From: Bacteroidales bacterium UBA2712
Lineage (GTDB): Bacteria > Bacteroidota > Bacteroidia > Bacteroidales > Paludibacteraceae
Reading direction: 5' to 3'
Assembly: GCA_002354055.1 (NCBI GenBank)
Contig: DEKW01000003.1
Location: 62,001 to 126,000, forward strand
Length of the DNA: 64,000 nucleotides
Shown: piece by piece, positions 36,343 to 44,797 of the stretch
How positions within the stretch are numbered: the first letter of the stretch is position 1
Layout of the letters: the number at the start of each line of letters is the position of its first letter
The notes under the pieces: generated by a model
Seen by the model: only the letters and a program-made list of their open reading frames with translations
The model's database searches: none
Told to the model about the DNA's origin: nothing
Made by a program: the position numbers and the translations under genes

Positions 36343-36744
36343 ATGAAAATAGACCAGCTTGTATATTCGGTTATCGGTTGCATGCATGAGGTATATCGTC
36401 AGTTAGGCCCCGGCCTGCCGGAGTATGTTTATCAAGAGGCGCTGATGTCGGAACTAACGGCTAATGGCATTACGGCATATAAGGAACTGGCGTACCATCC
36501 TTTGTACAAGGGCGAACCGCTAAATACGTATATTAAGATGGATATGGTAGCCGAATGCCCAGAGGGAAGAGTGATTGTGGAATGCAAGGCAATGTGGCAG
36601 TTGACGGAACGCGAACGTTATCAGGTCTTTGGCTATTTGCGTGCTACAGAATGGCCGGCTGCTGTGCTTGTTAATTTCGGCGCGAGCCCGCGTGCGCAAA
36701 TTGAGCGATATCGTTTGGCGAATAGCAAGATTGTGGCATTTTAG
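36343..36744 (+). CDS. GxxExxY-family protein (PD-(D/E)XK-like)
   Basis: 133 aa. The family signature GPGLPEYVYQEAL is near residue 21, followed by a nuclease-like VIVECKAMWQL (ExK). Proteins of this family are common in Bacteroidota genomes near mobile or polysaccharide regions; their role is unknown, though the fold suggests nucleic-acid binding or cleavage. The start at ATG 36343 follows the winged-helix stop by 1 bp. Confidence 0.78.
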   Translation: MKIDQLVYSVIGCMHEVYRQLGPGLPEYVYQEALMSELTANGITAYKELAYHPLYKGEPLNTYIKMDMVAECPEGRVIVECKAMWQLTERERYQVFGYLRATEWPAAVLVNFGASPRAQIERYRLANSKIVAF

Positions 36745-36745
36745 T

Positions 36746-36836
36746 GAGTTTTTGGTTACCTGAAAAAATGCGTTAGGGTACAAGTAGGATACAAGCAGGG
36801 TGCAAGTAGGGTGCAAGTAGGGAGCAAGCTGGATGT
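36746..36836. repeat. GGTACAAGTA repeat cluster, copy 1
   Basis: A GTTTTTGGTTACC lead, then about six degenerate units of AGGGTRCAAGT. The same lead and units recur at 37052-37126. Confidence 0.85.
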
Positions 36837-37051
36837 GGAGGTAGCGTAAGACATAGCATTGGCTATGGTGAGAAGAGTTGAATTAGATTGTTTTTCACAT
36901 TTTGTAAGCGCAGCGCGTTTTCGTGAGGAATCTGCAGAAACAGTTCTGCTGTATCTGCAAAGCGGGTTTGAACGAAAGGCTGTCCGGAAGCTTGTTTACG
37001 AGCAGACTTTAGGTCAAGCATGCTAAAGGCGCCCCAGCGGCTGAGGTTTCT
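36837..37051. other. Non-coding stretch between two repeat clusters
   Basis: No gene found. It contains hairpin-prone pieces (GCGCAGCGCG; CTGCAGAAACAGTTCTGCTG) and an open minus-strand frame with no start or family resemblance. The flanking repeats suggest an inserted or duplicated segment. Confidence 0.4.
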
Positions 37052-37126
37052 GAGTTTTTGGTTACCAGAAAATACGTTAGGGTACAAGTAAGGTACAAGT
37101 AGGGTACAAGCAGGGTGCAAGCATGG
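37052..37126. repeat. GGTACAAGTA repeat cluster, copy 2
   Basis: Begins with the same GAGTTTTTGGTTACC lead as copy 1 and continues with four to five AGGGTACAAGT units, ending about 45 bp before the wzt start. Confidence 0.85.
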
Positions 37127-37172
37127 GGAATAAGAGAAGAAAAAGAAAAGAAGAAATAAACAAAATAAAGAT

Positions 37173-38456
37173 ATGAGCAATAACATTGCAATAGAATTTA
37201 ACCACGTATCCAAGCAATACCGCCTCGGCCTGGTATCAACAGGTACACTCCGGCATGATATTAATCGATGGTGGCAAACGAGCATTTTGGGAAAGGAAGA
37301 CCCATATCTGAAAATAGGGGAAGTCAACGACCGTGCCTCTAAAGGCAACTCCGAGTACGTCTGGGCGCTGCGTGACATCGATTTCAAGGTCGAGCAAGGC
37401 GACGTCGTCGGCATCATCGGTAAGAACGGCGCCGGCAAATCAACCCTTCTTAAACTACTATCAAGAGTAACTGGCCCTACCACGGGGACTATTAGAGCCC
37501 ATGGTAGAATTGGTTCGCTCCTCGAGGTCGGCACCGGCTTCCACGGCGAGATGACGGGAAGAGAGAATATCTTCATGAACGGCGCTATCCTCGGCATGAC
37601 GCGTAATGAGATCCAAGCCAAACTGGACGAGATCATCGATTTCTCCGGTTGTGAGCGCTATATCGACACTCCTGTGAAGCGTTATTCCTCCGGTATGACG
37701 GTTCGTCTCGGTTTCGCTGTGGCAGCTTTCCTTGATCCTGAGATCCTCGTCGTGGACGAAGTCCTCGCCGTCGGCGATGCCGAGTTCCAAAAGAAAGCCA
37801 TCGGCAAAATGAAAGACGTCTCCACCGGCGAAGGTAGAACAGTCTTGTTCGTTAGCCACAACATGGCTTCTGTAAAAGCCCTCTGCACGCGTGGCGTGCT
37901 CCTTGAACAAGGACAGGTGAAGTACATGGGTGGCATCAAAGATACGGTGGATTATTATATCGGCGAAGGAGGTAGCAGCGAGAACCAGTATTTCGACGAT
38001 TTGGCTACCGCACCCGGTAATGATGTCGTCCGCATCAAGTCTTTCGAAATCCTCCCTGGCAAGCCGCAAGCCAATATCGACATTGAATCTGGCATCAAGT
38101 TCCGCCTTAAATTCATGTGCTACAAGCCTGATGCCATGTTGGATGTGAATATGCATGTCAGAACAATGGACGATGTGTCGGTTTTTCAAGTAGGCAAAAT
38201 GTTAGGAGAAGTAGGAAAGAAAGATTCTAAGGAGGGAATGTACTCTGTTGATTTTGATATTAACCCTTATACTATTAATGCCGGCAGATATAAAGCAGAG
38301 ATTTTCTTTGGAGAAAACCAACGCTATGTGGTCTATTCAGGATTTGAACAATGTTTTGAGGTGGCAAATACATTAAGTGATATGGGCTTTAATCAAGCAG
38401 TTCTTCCCGGATTATTACGACCGAAGAATGACTTTAAAATTCAATTTGAAGGATAA
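37173..38456 (+). CDS. Wzt-type ABC transporter ATPase for polysaccharide export
   Basis: 427 aa. ATPase of an O-antigen/teichoic-type exporter. Walker A GKNGAGKS (83-90), signature YSSGMTVRLGF, Walker B EILVVDEVLAVGD and the switch His in FVSHNM. The C-terminal part, about 250-427, is the Wzt carbohydrate-recognition domain (IRIKSFEILPGKPQ...). No wzm permease lies beside it. Base composition is mosaic: the ATPase part resembles the GC-richer host, while the C-terminal domain from about 38120 is AT-rich, suggesting exchange of the substrate-recognition domain. fdtA follows with a 1-bp overlap. Confidence 0.88.
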   Translation: MSNNIAIEFNHVSKQYRLGLVSTGTLRHDINRWWQTSILGKEDPYLKIGEVNDRASKGNSEYVWALRDIDFKVEQGDVVGIIGKNGAGKSTLLKLLSRVTGPTTGTIRAHGRIGSLLEVGTGFHGEMTGRENIFMNGAILGMTRNEIQAKLDEIIDFSGCERYIDTPVKRYSSGMTVRLGFAVAAFLDPEILVVDEVLAVGDAEFQKKAIGKMKDVSTGEGRTVLFVSHNMASVKALCTRGVLLEQGQVKYMGGIKDTVDYYIGEGGSSENQYFDDLATAPGNDVVRIKSFEILPGKPQANIDIESGIKFRLKFMCYKPDAMLDVNMHVRTMDDVSVFQVGKMLGEVGKKDSKEGMYSVDFDINPYTINAGRYKAEIFFGENQRYVVYSGFEQCFEVANTLSDMGFNQAVLPGLLRPKNDFKIQFEG

Positions 38457-38878
38457 TGAGCAAGCATACAACTATAGACGATTGCAAGATTATAGACTTG
38501 CGTAAGATAAGTGATCCGCGCGGTAATCTCACCCCCATTGAGGGTGGAGCAGATGTTCCGTTTGACATCAAACGCGTATACTATCTGTATGATGTACCCG
38601 GAGGTGAAAGTCGCGGAGCTCATGCCCATAAAGAGTTGCAACAACTGATTGTCGCTGCGAATGGATCTTTCTCAATAACGCTGGACGATGGTAAGAACAA
38701 GAAAACGTACAACCTCAATCGTTCGTACTATGGTCTGTTGATTGTTCCGGGTATCTGGCGTGATTTGGATGATTTCTCTTCCGGAGCCGTCCTCCTATGC
38801 CTCGCCAGCGAGCATTACGATGCCGCCGACTACATCCGCGACTATGAGGAGTTTTTGAAGTATAAAGGAGTGGAATAG
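38456..38878 (+). CDS. fdtA: FdtA/QdtA-type dTDP-sugar 3,4-ketoisomerase (cupin)
   Basis: 140 aa. Converts dTDP-4-keto-6-deoxyglucose to its 3-keto isomer, the step before amination to Fuc3N or Qui3N. Signature stretches are DPRGNLTPIEGG, IKRVYYLYDVPGGESRGAHAHKELQQ (cupin His residues), the LNRSYYGLLIVPGIWRDL loop and LASEHYDAADYIRDYEEF. The stop of wzt overlaps its start (ATAATG). The matching aminotransferase is probably the DegT protein at 57876, 19 kb away across the island. FdtA and QdtA cannot be told apart here. Confidence 0.86.
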   Translation: MSKHTTIDDCKIIDLRKISDPRGNLTPIEGGADVPFDIKRVYYLYDVPGGESRGAHAHKELQQLIVAANGSFSITLDDGKNKKTYNLNRSYYGLLIVPGIWRDLDDFSSGAVLLCLASEHYDAADYIRDYEEFLKYKGVE

Positions 38879-38914
38879 TTGATAGTCGATAGTTGAAAGT
38901 GTAAAATGTGAACG

Positions 38915-39784
38915 ATGGAAGATAAATTTGCAATACAATTGTTCGAGGGCAATAAAGTCCGCGTTGTCTGGGACGAGGAACAGGAGAAGTATTTCTTCTC
39001 CGTAGTGGACATCATCCAAGTTTTAACTGATAGCGTTGATGCACGCAAGTATTGGAACAAGCTGAAAGAGCGTCTAAAAAAAGAGGGAAATGAGTCGGTG
39101 ACAAATTGTCACCAACTGAAATTACCTTCCTCCGATGGTAAGAGATATATGACGGATGTGGCCGATTTGCAAGGCATATTCCGTATCATTCAGTCCGTTC
39201 CTTCCAAGAAAGCCGAGCCGGTGAAACAATGGTTGGCGCAATTAGGACAACAGCGTATAGATCAGATGATAGATCCGGAACAAACGTTCCAAATGGCAGT
39301 GGAGGATTACCGTCGTCAGGGCTATTCGGACAAATGGATAAACGAGCGCATGCGTTCCATCGAGATGCGTAAAGAGTTGACGGATGAATGGCAACGCAGC
39401 GGCATCAAGGAGCATAAGGACTTTGCAATACTCACGAATGTACTTACGCAAGCATGGAGCGGAATGACAACCGGTGAGTATAAGAAATTCAAGGGTCTTA
39501 CCAAAGAGAATCTGCGTGATAACATGACCAATATTGAGTTAGCGCTAAACACACTTGCAGAGGTAGCAACCACCGAATACTCTCGTCAGTCAAATCCGCA
39601 AACGATGGAGGAGAACAAGCGCGTAGCACGTGAAGGGGGTAGTGTTGCTCGTGAAGCTCGTGAGACGATGGAGAAACGCCTTGGGCGTTCGGTGGTTTCG
39701 AAAGATCGTGCTTCTGATTATATCATTGATGCAAAAACAAAAGACAAAAATGGTGAATTGCCTTTTGGTGATGAAAACAAATAA
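38915..39784 (+). CDS. BRO-N / DinD-like protein
   Basis: 289 aa. The N-terminal BRO domain (FAIQLFEGNKVRVVWDEEQEKYFFSVVDIIQVLTD, split here only for reading) is DNA-binding in phage antirepressors; the rest resembles DinD, a DNA-damage-induced protein. KEHKDFAILTNVLTQAWSGMTTGEYKKF is typical of the chromosomal BRO/DinD type rather than of phage. The GAGGCGTA-free AT-rich composition marks the left edge of the island. A GATAGTTGAAAGTG-type repeat fills the gap after fdtA. Confidence 0.78.
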   Translation: MEDKFAIQLFEGNKVRVVWDEEQEKYFFSVVDIIQVLTDSVDARKYWNKLKERLKKEGNESVTNCHQLKLPSSDGKRYMTDVADLQGIFRIIQSVPSKKAEPVKQWLAQLGQQRIDQMIDPEQTFQMAVEDYRRQGYSDKWINERMRSIEMRKELTDEWQRSGIKEHKDFAILTNVLTQAWSGMTTGEYKKFKGLTKENLRDNMTNIELALNTLAEVATTEYSRQSNPQTMEENKRVAREGGSVAREARETMEKRLGRSVVSKDRASDYIIDAKTKDKNGELPFGDENK

Positions 39785-39849
39785 CCGACTCACTACCGAC
39801 CGATGAGCGGGAGATGATCGAGAAAAAATCTAGAAAAGAATTGAATAAT

Positions 39850-40497
39850 ATGAGTGAGAAAAATCGAGACAAAAAATCTACGTGGGCACTACTTATTTCC
39901 ATAGTAGCGTTGTTGTTGTGCCTTTTGGTTCTTGCGTTATGGGTATTTGAGGTTATGCCGCATTCAGTTATCGCTCCAGATAGTTTTATCGGAGCGTGTG
40001 TGTCATTGTTGGCTGTGGTCGTGACTCTGGCTGTAGGATCGCAGATAGTGAATATAATGGAAGTAAAAAGCACACAAAAAGCGTGCGAAGGGAAGGTGAA
40101 ACAAGTGGAAACAGAATTAAACGGCATGTTGACCGATATCAAAAATCAACAAGAAGCAATCGAAGAAGATAAGAATCACAACTTACATATTCATCATTAT
40201 TCTCTAGCAATGCTTGCTGAGATGCACAAATCATACCCATCGGCAATACATTATTACATCGGCGCGTTGTTGTTTGGAATGAAAATGAAAGAATCATTAG
40301 AAAACGAAAAGAATGTAATTCAACGCATTAGATTTTGCTTGTCTCGGTGTAACGACCTAACTTCTTTCCCGGTCAAGTTTCGTGAAAAACTGAAGAAAAA
40401 TGATGCAGAGATACGTACTATGTCTAACTATCGTTGGATAAAAGAAGAATATGAACCACTATTTGAGGAATTTATGACAAAAATATTAGAAAAATAA
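39850..40497 (+). CDS. Membrane-anchored helical protein, unknown
   Basis: 215 aa from ATG 39850 (an upstream ATG at 39814 lies in a segment repeated at 47893). Two TM helices (about 10-35 and 46-68), then a coiled-coil stretch (EVKSTQKACEGKVKQVETEL...) and a helical part with a TPR-like AEMHKSYPSAIHYYIGALLF. I recognise no family. It lies 25 bp before the GHKL gene and could belong to that operon; membrane-anchored helical partners are common in conflict systems, but that is inference. Confidence 0.55.
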   Translation: MSEKNRDKKSTWALLISIVALLLCLLVLALWVFEVMPHSVIAPDSFIGACVSLLAVVVTLAVGSQIVNIMEVKSTQKACEGKVKQVETELNGMLTDIKNQQEAIEEDKNHNLHIHHYSLAMLAEMHKSYPSAIHYYIGALLFGMKMKESLENEKNVIQRIRFCLSRCNDLTSFPVKFREKLKKNDAEIRTMSNYRWIKEEYEPLFEEFMTKILEK

Positions 40498-40522
40498 ACA
40501 TACTTATACAAGGTTGGGAAGC

Positions 40523-42526
40523 ATGAGTAAGATTAACATTGATAGAATCGTAAAAGACATTAAGTCGAGAACCACGTATTTGACGCCGATAATTGAAGCG
40601 GTATGCAATTCCATAGATGCTATTGGAAACAATCGAAAGGATGGTTATGTTAAAATCATCGTTAAACGTGATCACCAAACAACAACTGATGAACAATCCA
40701 ATGCAAATGGCAACATTGTTGCTATTGATATTGTAGATAACGGTGTAGGGTTTACAGATGATAATGCGGACTCTTTTGATACATTCCGTAGCGGATATAA
40801 GATACAGCAAGGAGGTAAAGGTTTTGGACGATTTATGTACTTAAAGTACTTCCGATGTGTAACAATAGATAGTGTGTATAAAGATAATGGTAAACTAAAG
40901 CGAAGGGAGTTTACTTTTGGGCATAAGTCTGATATTATTGAAAATGAAAAAATTTCTGATGTAGATGAGCACGTATCAACAGGTTCCATACTGCACCTTT
41001 CATCAATCATTAACATAGAAGAAATAGATAAAGGATTAGATGTTATTGCCCGAAAACTAGTTGAAAAATTGCTTGTCATATTTGCAACTCAGAGTGAGAC
41101 TACACCAACTATAACTATTATGGAGGAGGATGAATCTAATCCAATTGTGCTCAATGATTATATTGGGAAGAATTCGGATATAGTTCAAGTGTGCAGTGAC
41201 ATACCGCTTCAAATCAAAGGAAGAGATAGTAAGGAGTATGATTTTATAATTAAAGTTTATAAGATTTATTTTTCTGCAATAACCAATAAGATTTGCTTAA
41301 CAGCTAATCAAAGGGAGGTGAGCGATGTCTCTCTGCATGCTTACGTTCCAGAGTTTAAAGATACTATGAGTGAGACAGATAGCGCAGGGCACCAGAAAAA
41401 CTTTATGGTAAAGGCATATGTACTAGGAAAATATCTTGATGATAATGTAACCACAGAACGTGATGCGTTTAATTTTGATAAAGATGAGGAGAGTATATTT
41501 GGGATATCAGAGAGAACTATTTGTCAGCGAGTGGCTCAGATATGCAAAGATTTATTTGGAAGTGATATGTCGGAGAGATATATAGCAAAGAAAAATCGGA
41601 TAGAAAACTATGTGATAACATCAGCTCCATGGAACAAGACATTGTTAGCATCAATGGACATGGAGAGTATTCCTGTAGGCATAGATGATTTCGAACTTGA
41701 AATGTTATTCAGGAAGAGGAAATTCGAGTTGGAACAGCAGTCTAGAATAGAGATTAAAGAGGTTTTGGAGAAACAAGACGATGAGGACATCGATGATAAT
41801 ATACAAGAGATAATGGCGCATGTTAATGAAATTCAGAAATCAAATTTGGTTCAGTATGTGTGCAAGCGAAAAGAGATATTGTCGTTGTTCAATAGATTGC
41901 GGCGAAGACTAGAGAATGGTTCAACCCACAAGGAGAATGAGATTCATAATTTAATTTTTCCAATGATAAAGACTGATAGAGAAGTTGAATATGATGAGCA
42001 TAACTTGTGGATGTTGGATGAGCGATTTGCGTTCACTCAATACATTGCCTCAGATAAGATAATATCAAAGAAGGTTAAAAAAGAACCAGATTTAGCGATT
42101 ATTTTTAAAGAGAGAATGTTCTACCGCAATGGCGAAAATAACATGTTATCCCCAGTCTGTATAGTTGAATTTAAGCGACCTAAAAGAAAGGATTATACAG
42201 CAGAAGAAAATCCTATTACCCAAGCATGTAAGTACTCGAGGAAAATTTTGGAGGGTAAACTTGAAATGCCTGACGGATTAGAGCCAGTAAAAGTGTCTAA
42301 AGATAGTACGCCGGTGTATATTTATATAGTTTGTGATATAACACCAAAGATTAAAGAATTTGCAGATAATGCATCATTAACGGAAAGTCCTGATAAAGAA
42401 GGTTATTTTGGGTATATGCCTAACTACCATGCGTATGTGGAAGTTATGAGTTATAAAAAAATGTACGATGATGCGTTAATGAGGAATCGGATATTCTTTG
42501 AGAAACTAGGGATCAATGTGGATTAG
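40523..42526 (+). CDS. GHKL ATPase fused to a PD-(D/E)XK-like nuclease domain
   Basis: 667 aa from ATG 40523. N-terminal GHKL (Hsp90/MutL/MORC-type) ATPase: N-box EAVCNSIDAIG, G1 box DIVDNGVGFTDDN and G2 box GGKGFGRFMYLK. A middle helical region follows (about 350-480). The C-terminal stretch EPDLAIIFKERMFYRNG and CIVEFKRPKRKDYT has the ExK pattern of a nuclease. This resembles the paraMORC/MutL-like ATPases found near restriction systems. It starts a run with the 286-aa and 4-TM genes. AT-rich composition, unlike the core genome, suggests transfer. Confidence 0.75.
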   Translation: MSKINIDRIVKDIKSRTTYLTPIIEAVCNSIDAIGNNRKDGYVKIIVKRDHQTTTDEQSNANGNIVAIDIVDNGVGFTDDNADSFDTFRSGYKIQQGGKGFGRFMYLKYFRCVTIDSVYKDNGKLKRREFTFGHKSDIIENEKISDVDEHVSTGSILHLSSIINIEEIDKGLDVIARKLVEKLLVIFATQSETTPTITIMEEDESNPIVLNDYIGKNSDIVQVCSDIPLQIKGRDSKEYDFIIKVYKIYFSAITNKICLTANQREVSDVSLHAYVPEFKDTMSETDSAGHQKNFMVKAYVLGKYLDDNVTTERDAFNFDKDEESIFGISERTICQRVAQICKDLFGSDMSERYIAKKNRIENYVITSAPWNKTLLASMDMESIPVGIDDFELEMLFRKRKFELEQQSRIEIKEVLEKQDDEDIDDNIQEIMAHVNEIQKSNLVQYVCKRKEILSLFNRLRRRLENGSTHKENEIHNLIFPMIKTDREVEYDEHNLWMLDERFAFTQYIASDKIISKKVKKEPDLAIIFKERMFYRNGENNMLSPVCIVEFKRPKRKDYTAEENPITQACKYSRKILEGKLEMPDGLEPVKVSKDSTPVYIYIVCDITPKIKEFADNASLTESPDKEGYFGYMPNYHAYVEVMSYKKMYDDALMRNRIFFEKLGINVD

Positions 42527-42589
42527 AGTGGTATAATTGCGCAAGTTTATGTCTATATACTATGTTGTTGGTTATAAATAAACAAATAT

Positions 42590-43450
42590 ATGGCAAATAA
42601 AGAAAAAATTAGAAGACCGTCTAATTGGACAGTTATTAACATCAAGGCAAGGGATAATCAGACCCCTGAACATTATGTAAATCTTATGCGGAATATAGTT
42701 CGTGAGGATCCAATGGTTGATATCGGCCGGAAACATCAAATTTGTATGAAATCCTATGAAGAAGGACCATTGATTGCCGAAACTCAGATTCCGCAATGGA
42801 TAGTAATGGTATTCACAACATTTGTGATAGTCGATCCAGAAGCGTTTTATGACATAAGAGCGAAGAAGGATGTTACTATAGAGAAATGGAATGAAGATAT
42901 TGTAGTAAACAAACGTGAAATAAACACGTTATTTATACCTGATACTCATACTTTGGCAGTTAGAATGTCTGCAGAAGGTTCTTTGAAGCATATAGAGCGA
43001 TATATGATTGAGGCTGTTGAGAGAGTCGAGCCTGAGACGTTTGATGTAACTGTTATTAAGAGTCATGATGTGGTACAGCGAATATTGGATTCACACCATA
43101 TTATCAAATTTGATGCGTCGGTGTCCTTTTCTAACCCTGGGCATACGGGACTTTTTAATGCAGCGTTTGATGAAAAGATGCGTGAAGTTAATCCCTCAAC
43201 ATGTAATATCAAAATGCAAGGAACGCAGGAAAAACCGCTTCAAAACGAAGCAGATGGTTTAATAGAGGCGATCGTTTCTTTGTCCGAACAAAATGGCGAG
43301 GTCAAGGCCACTATAGTTGAAAACAATAAGCCGGTAGTTGTGAATACTAAACTTTATCCCGCAAGGTTGCGAATTGTCTCTGCAGCTATAGATTTATATC
43401 ATAATCTAAGAAACCGCATTATTCAGGAATATGGAGAACACAACCGATAA
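42590..43450 (+). CDS. Unknown 286-aa protein in the GHKL operon
   Basis: I do not recognise a family. The protein is soluble, with no signal peptide or TM helix. Stretches such as NTLFIPDTHTLAVRMSAEGSLKHIERYMIEA and QNEADGLIEAIVSLSEQNGEVKATI look like alpha/beta folds. It lies 63 bp after the GHKL gene and overlaps the 4-TM gene by 20 bp, so expression is probably coupled to it. A role as adaptor, sensor or regulator of the membrane partner is a guess. Confidence 0.6.
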   Translation: MANKEKIRRPSNWTVINIKARDNQTPEHYVNLMRNIVREDPMVDIGRKHQICMKSYEEGPLIAETQIPQWIVMVFTTFVIVDPEAFYDIRAKKDVTIEKWNEDIVVNKREINTLFIPDTHTLAVRMSAEGSLKHIERYMIEAVERVEPETFDVTVIKSHDVVQRILDSHHIIKFDASVSFSNPGHTGLFNAAFDEKMREVNPSTCNIKMQGTQEKPLQNEADGLIEAIVSLSEQNGEVKATIVENNKPVVVNTKLYPARLRIVSAAIDLYHNLRNRIIQEYGEHNR

Positions 43451-43982
43451 TAAAAATAGAGGATTTGGAAGTAGATCAATGATTTTATCATACTCAATTA
43501 AGGATCTTGCAAAAGATGCTTTTTTTCCATTGATTGTGTCTCTGGTTTTATGGAGGTTGAGTATTTATTATGTAAAGGATACATATGCATTGGTATGCAA
43601 GGTAGTAGAAATTTCTCTGAGTATTATACCCGCTATGATTGCTTTGATGTTAACGGCTTATGTTTTTGTGATGTCATTTCTGTTCGGGAAAAATATAGTG
43701 TCAACGATGAAGGATCCGCAAAAAGGGAAAGAACTATTTCGTTCTATTAATGCAAGTTTTGGAATAAGCTTATTGGTTAATGTGAGCGCAATAATTATTT
43801 TTTACATTATCTATGTCGTTTCGCAAATTAATATATCCGCGGAATATGCGGATACTATTAATAATTTAGTTATATTGTTTGTGTCATTTTTGGTGCTATT
43901 ATCTATTACGATGCAAATAGGGATAGTAATTGATTTATTTAATTGTGGACAAGTGATAGTGCGCAATAGTTGCGAAGATTAA
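43431..43982 (+). CDS. Four-TM membrane protein in the GHKL operon
   Basis: 183 aa. Four hydrophobic segments at about 32-48, 57-83, 106-128 and 144-168, with short loops and a cytoplasmic N-terminus. There is no catalytic motif. It overlaps the upstream gene by 20 bp in another frame, a strong sign of coupled translation. In conflict systems such coupled small membrane proteins often act as membrane-disrupting effectors; here that is inference from context only. Confidence 0.65.
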   Translation: MENTTDNKNRGFGSRSMILSYSIKDLAKDAFFPLIVSLVLWRLSIYYVKDTYALVCKVVEISLSIIPAMIALMLTAYVFVMSFLFGKNIVSTMKDPQKGKELFRSINASFGISLLVNVSAIIIFYIIYVVSQINISAEYADTINNLVILFVSFLVLLSITMQIGIVIDLFNCGQVIVRNSCED

Positions 43983-44095
43983 GTAATTCTAACAAGTTAA
44001 CCCCCCAAAAAATATGCAAGAGGTAGATTAATCCATTAAGAAAGGAGATGCATTAACAAGGCAAAATAAAAATCCATTAATCAATCATCAATAAT

Positions 44096-44152
44096 ATGAT
44101 AAAACTCCCTTCCAATTTCGAATTAGATAGATATGGTCTGCACGTGCGATAA
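44096..44152 (+). pseudogene. 5' stub A of a GNAT acetyltransferase gene
   Basis: ATG followed by 17 codons (MIKLPSNFELDRYGLHVR) and a stop created by a small deletion relative to stub B. The peptide is the usual N-terminus of a GNAT acetyltransferase found in Bacteroidota polysaccharide clusters; the rest of the gene is missing. Confidence 0.7.
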
Positions 44153-44219
44153 TGCGTGAGGAAGAGGTTAAATGAAAATAATCGGGAAATATTCAAAGAA
44201 AAAACAATAAATAATTACA

Positions 44220-44330
44220 ATGATACATCCATTATCCGACTGTCAGACGCAAGTGCCTGAGTCAACCAACATCTGGCAATATTGCGTAGTGTTGTCAAAA
44301 GCCAAAATCGGCGAGAACTGCAATTCGTAA
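44220..44330 (+). pseudogene. 5' stub A of a left-handed-beta-helix acetyltransferase gene
   Basis: ATG and 36 codons, including IHPLSDCQ, STNIWQYCVVL and AKIGENCN, which is the N-terminus of sugar N-acetyltransferases of the FdtC/WlbB hexapeptide type. The frame stops after CNS and no hexapeptide repeats remain. It lies 67 bp after GNAT stub A. Confidence 0.7.
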
Positions 44331-44443
44331 AGTAGATGAATATAAACAATGCTGTCTAATCATTTTATCTCATAAATAGCCACTATACTTCCTCATAAAA
44401 CTAAAAAAATCAATGCAAAATTAAGAAAAAAATCATTTTAAAG

Positions 44444-44483
44444 TCCATATACTTGTGTATATGGATTTTTTTTTGTAATTTTG
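44444..44483 (+). promoter_or_regulatory. Palindromic promoter, copy A
   Basis: Inverted repeat TCCATATAC-TTGT-GTATATGGA (44444-44465) over the -33 CTTG (44452-44455), a 20-nt spacer, then TAATTTTG (44476-44483). It drives the Cas2-like/PIN pair, and the upstream about 50 bp match copy B at 46622. Confidence 0.78.
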
Positions 44484-44518
44484 TGCGCTTTTTTGTGGGG
44501 CGTTAATTGTAAAGAGAT

Positions 44519-44785
44519 ATGTTGTATATTTTAATCTTAAGGAATTTTGAAGGTAAAATCGAAAGGACAGAGTTGGATAATCTGCTTTCGAGAATGGACA
44601 GGAACCTTCGATTAACGGATGGAGTTTATATGCTCAAGACAGACTTGTCTGCAGTTGAAATTAGAGATGCGATTAAAAGACTAAGCGATGAAATAGTCAT
44701 TTTCGTATCAGCAGTAAAGGCTCCAGCGGCATGGAAAAACATGAATGCAGAGAATGAGGAAATTAAAATGATGCTTAGATTTTAA
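44519..44785 (+). CDS. Cas2/SinR-like small ferredoxin-fold protein
   Basis: 88 aa. MLYILILRNF, then VYMLKTDLSAVEIRDAIKRLSDEIVIFVSAVKAPAAW, resembles the second half of Cas2-like/SinR-family proteins (TTNLSA..I...L....D.LFV.E). No CRISPR repeats or cas1 are present, so a CRISPR role is unlikely. It is followed after 12 bp by a PIN-like nuclease gene; the pair may act together, as antitoxin or RNA-binding partner and nuclease. The assignment rests on motif resemblance only. Confidence 0.5.
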   Translation: MLYILILRNFEGKIERTELDNLLSRMDRNLRLTDGVYMLKTDLSAVEIRDAIKRLSDEIVIFVSAVKAPAAWKNMNAENEEIKMMLRF

Positions 44786-44797
44786 TAAAGGATAAGT

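Noticed and set aside
36863..37636. Minus-strand open frame of 257 codons across the wzt start
   Set aside because: It runs antisense through wzt and a repeat cluster and has no domain or promoter.
38915..39784. Prophage, suggested by the BRO domain
   Set aside because: No integrase, capsid, terminase or other phage gene is present; BRO/DinD proteins are frequent in chromosomes.
43983..44095. Additional short gene after the 4-TM gene
   Set aside because: Only frames of fewer than ten codons; no conserved peptide.
44519..44785. CRISPR adaptation gene cas2
   Set aside because: No cas1, no other cas gene and no repeat array anywhere in the window; only a Cas2-like fold is likely.
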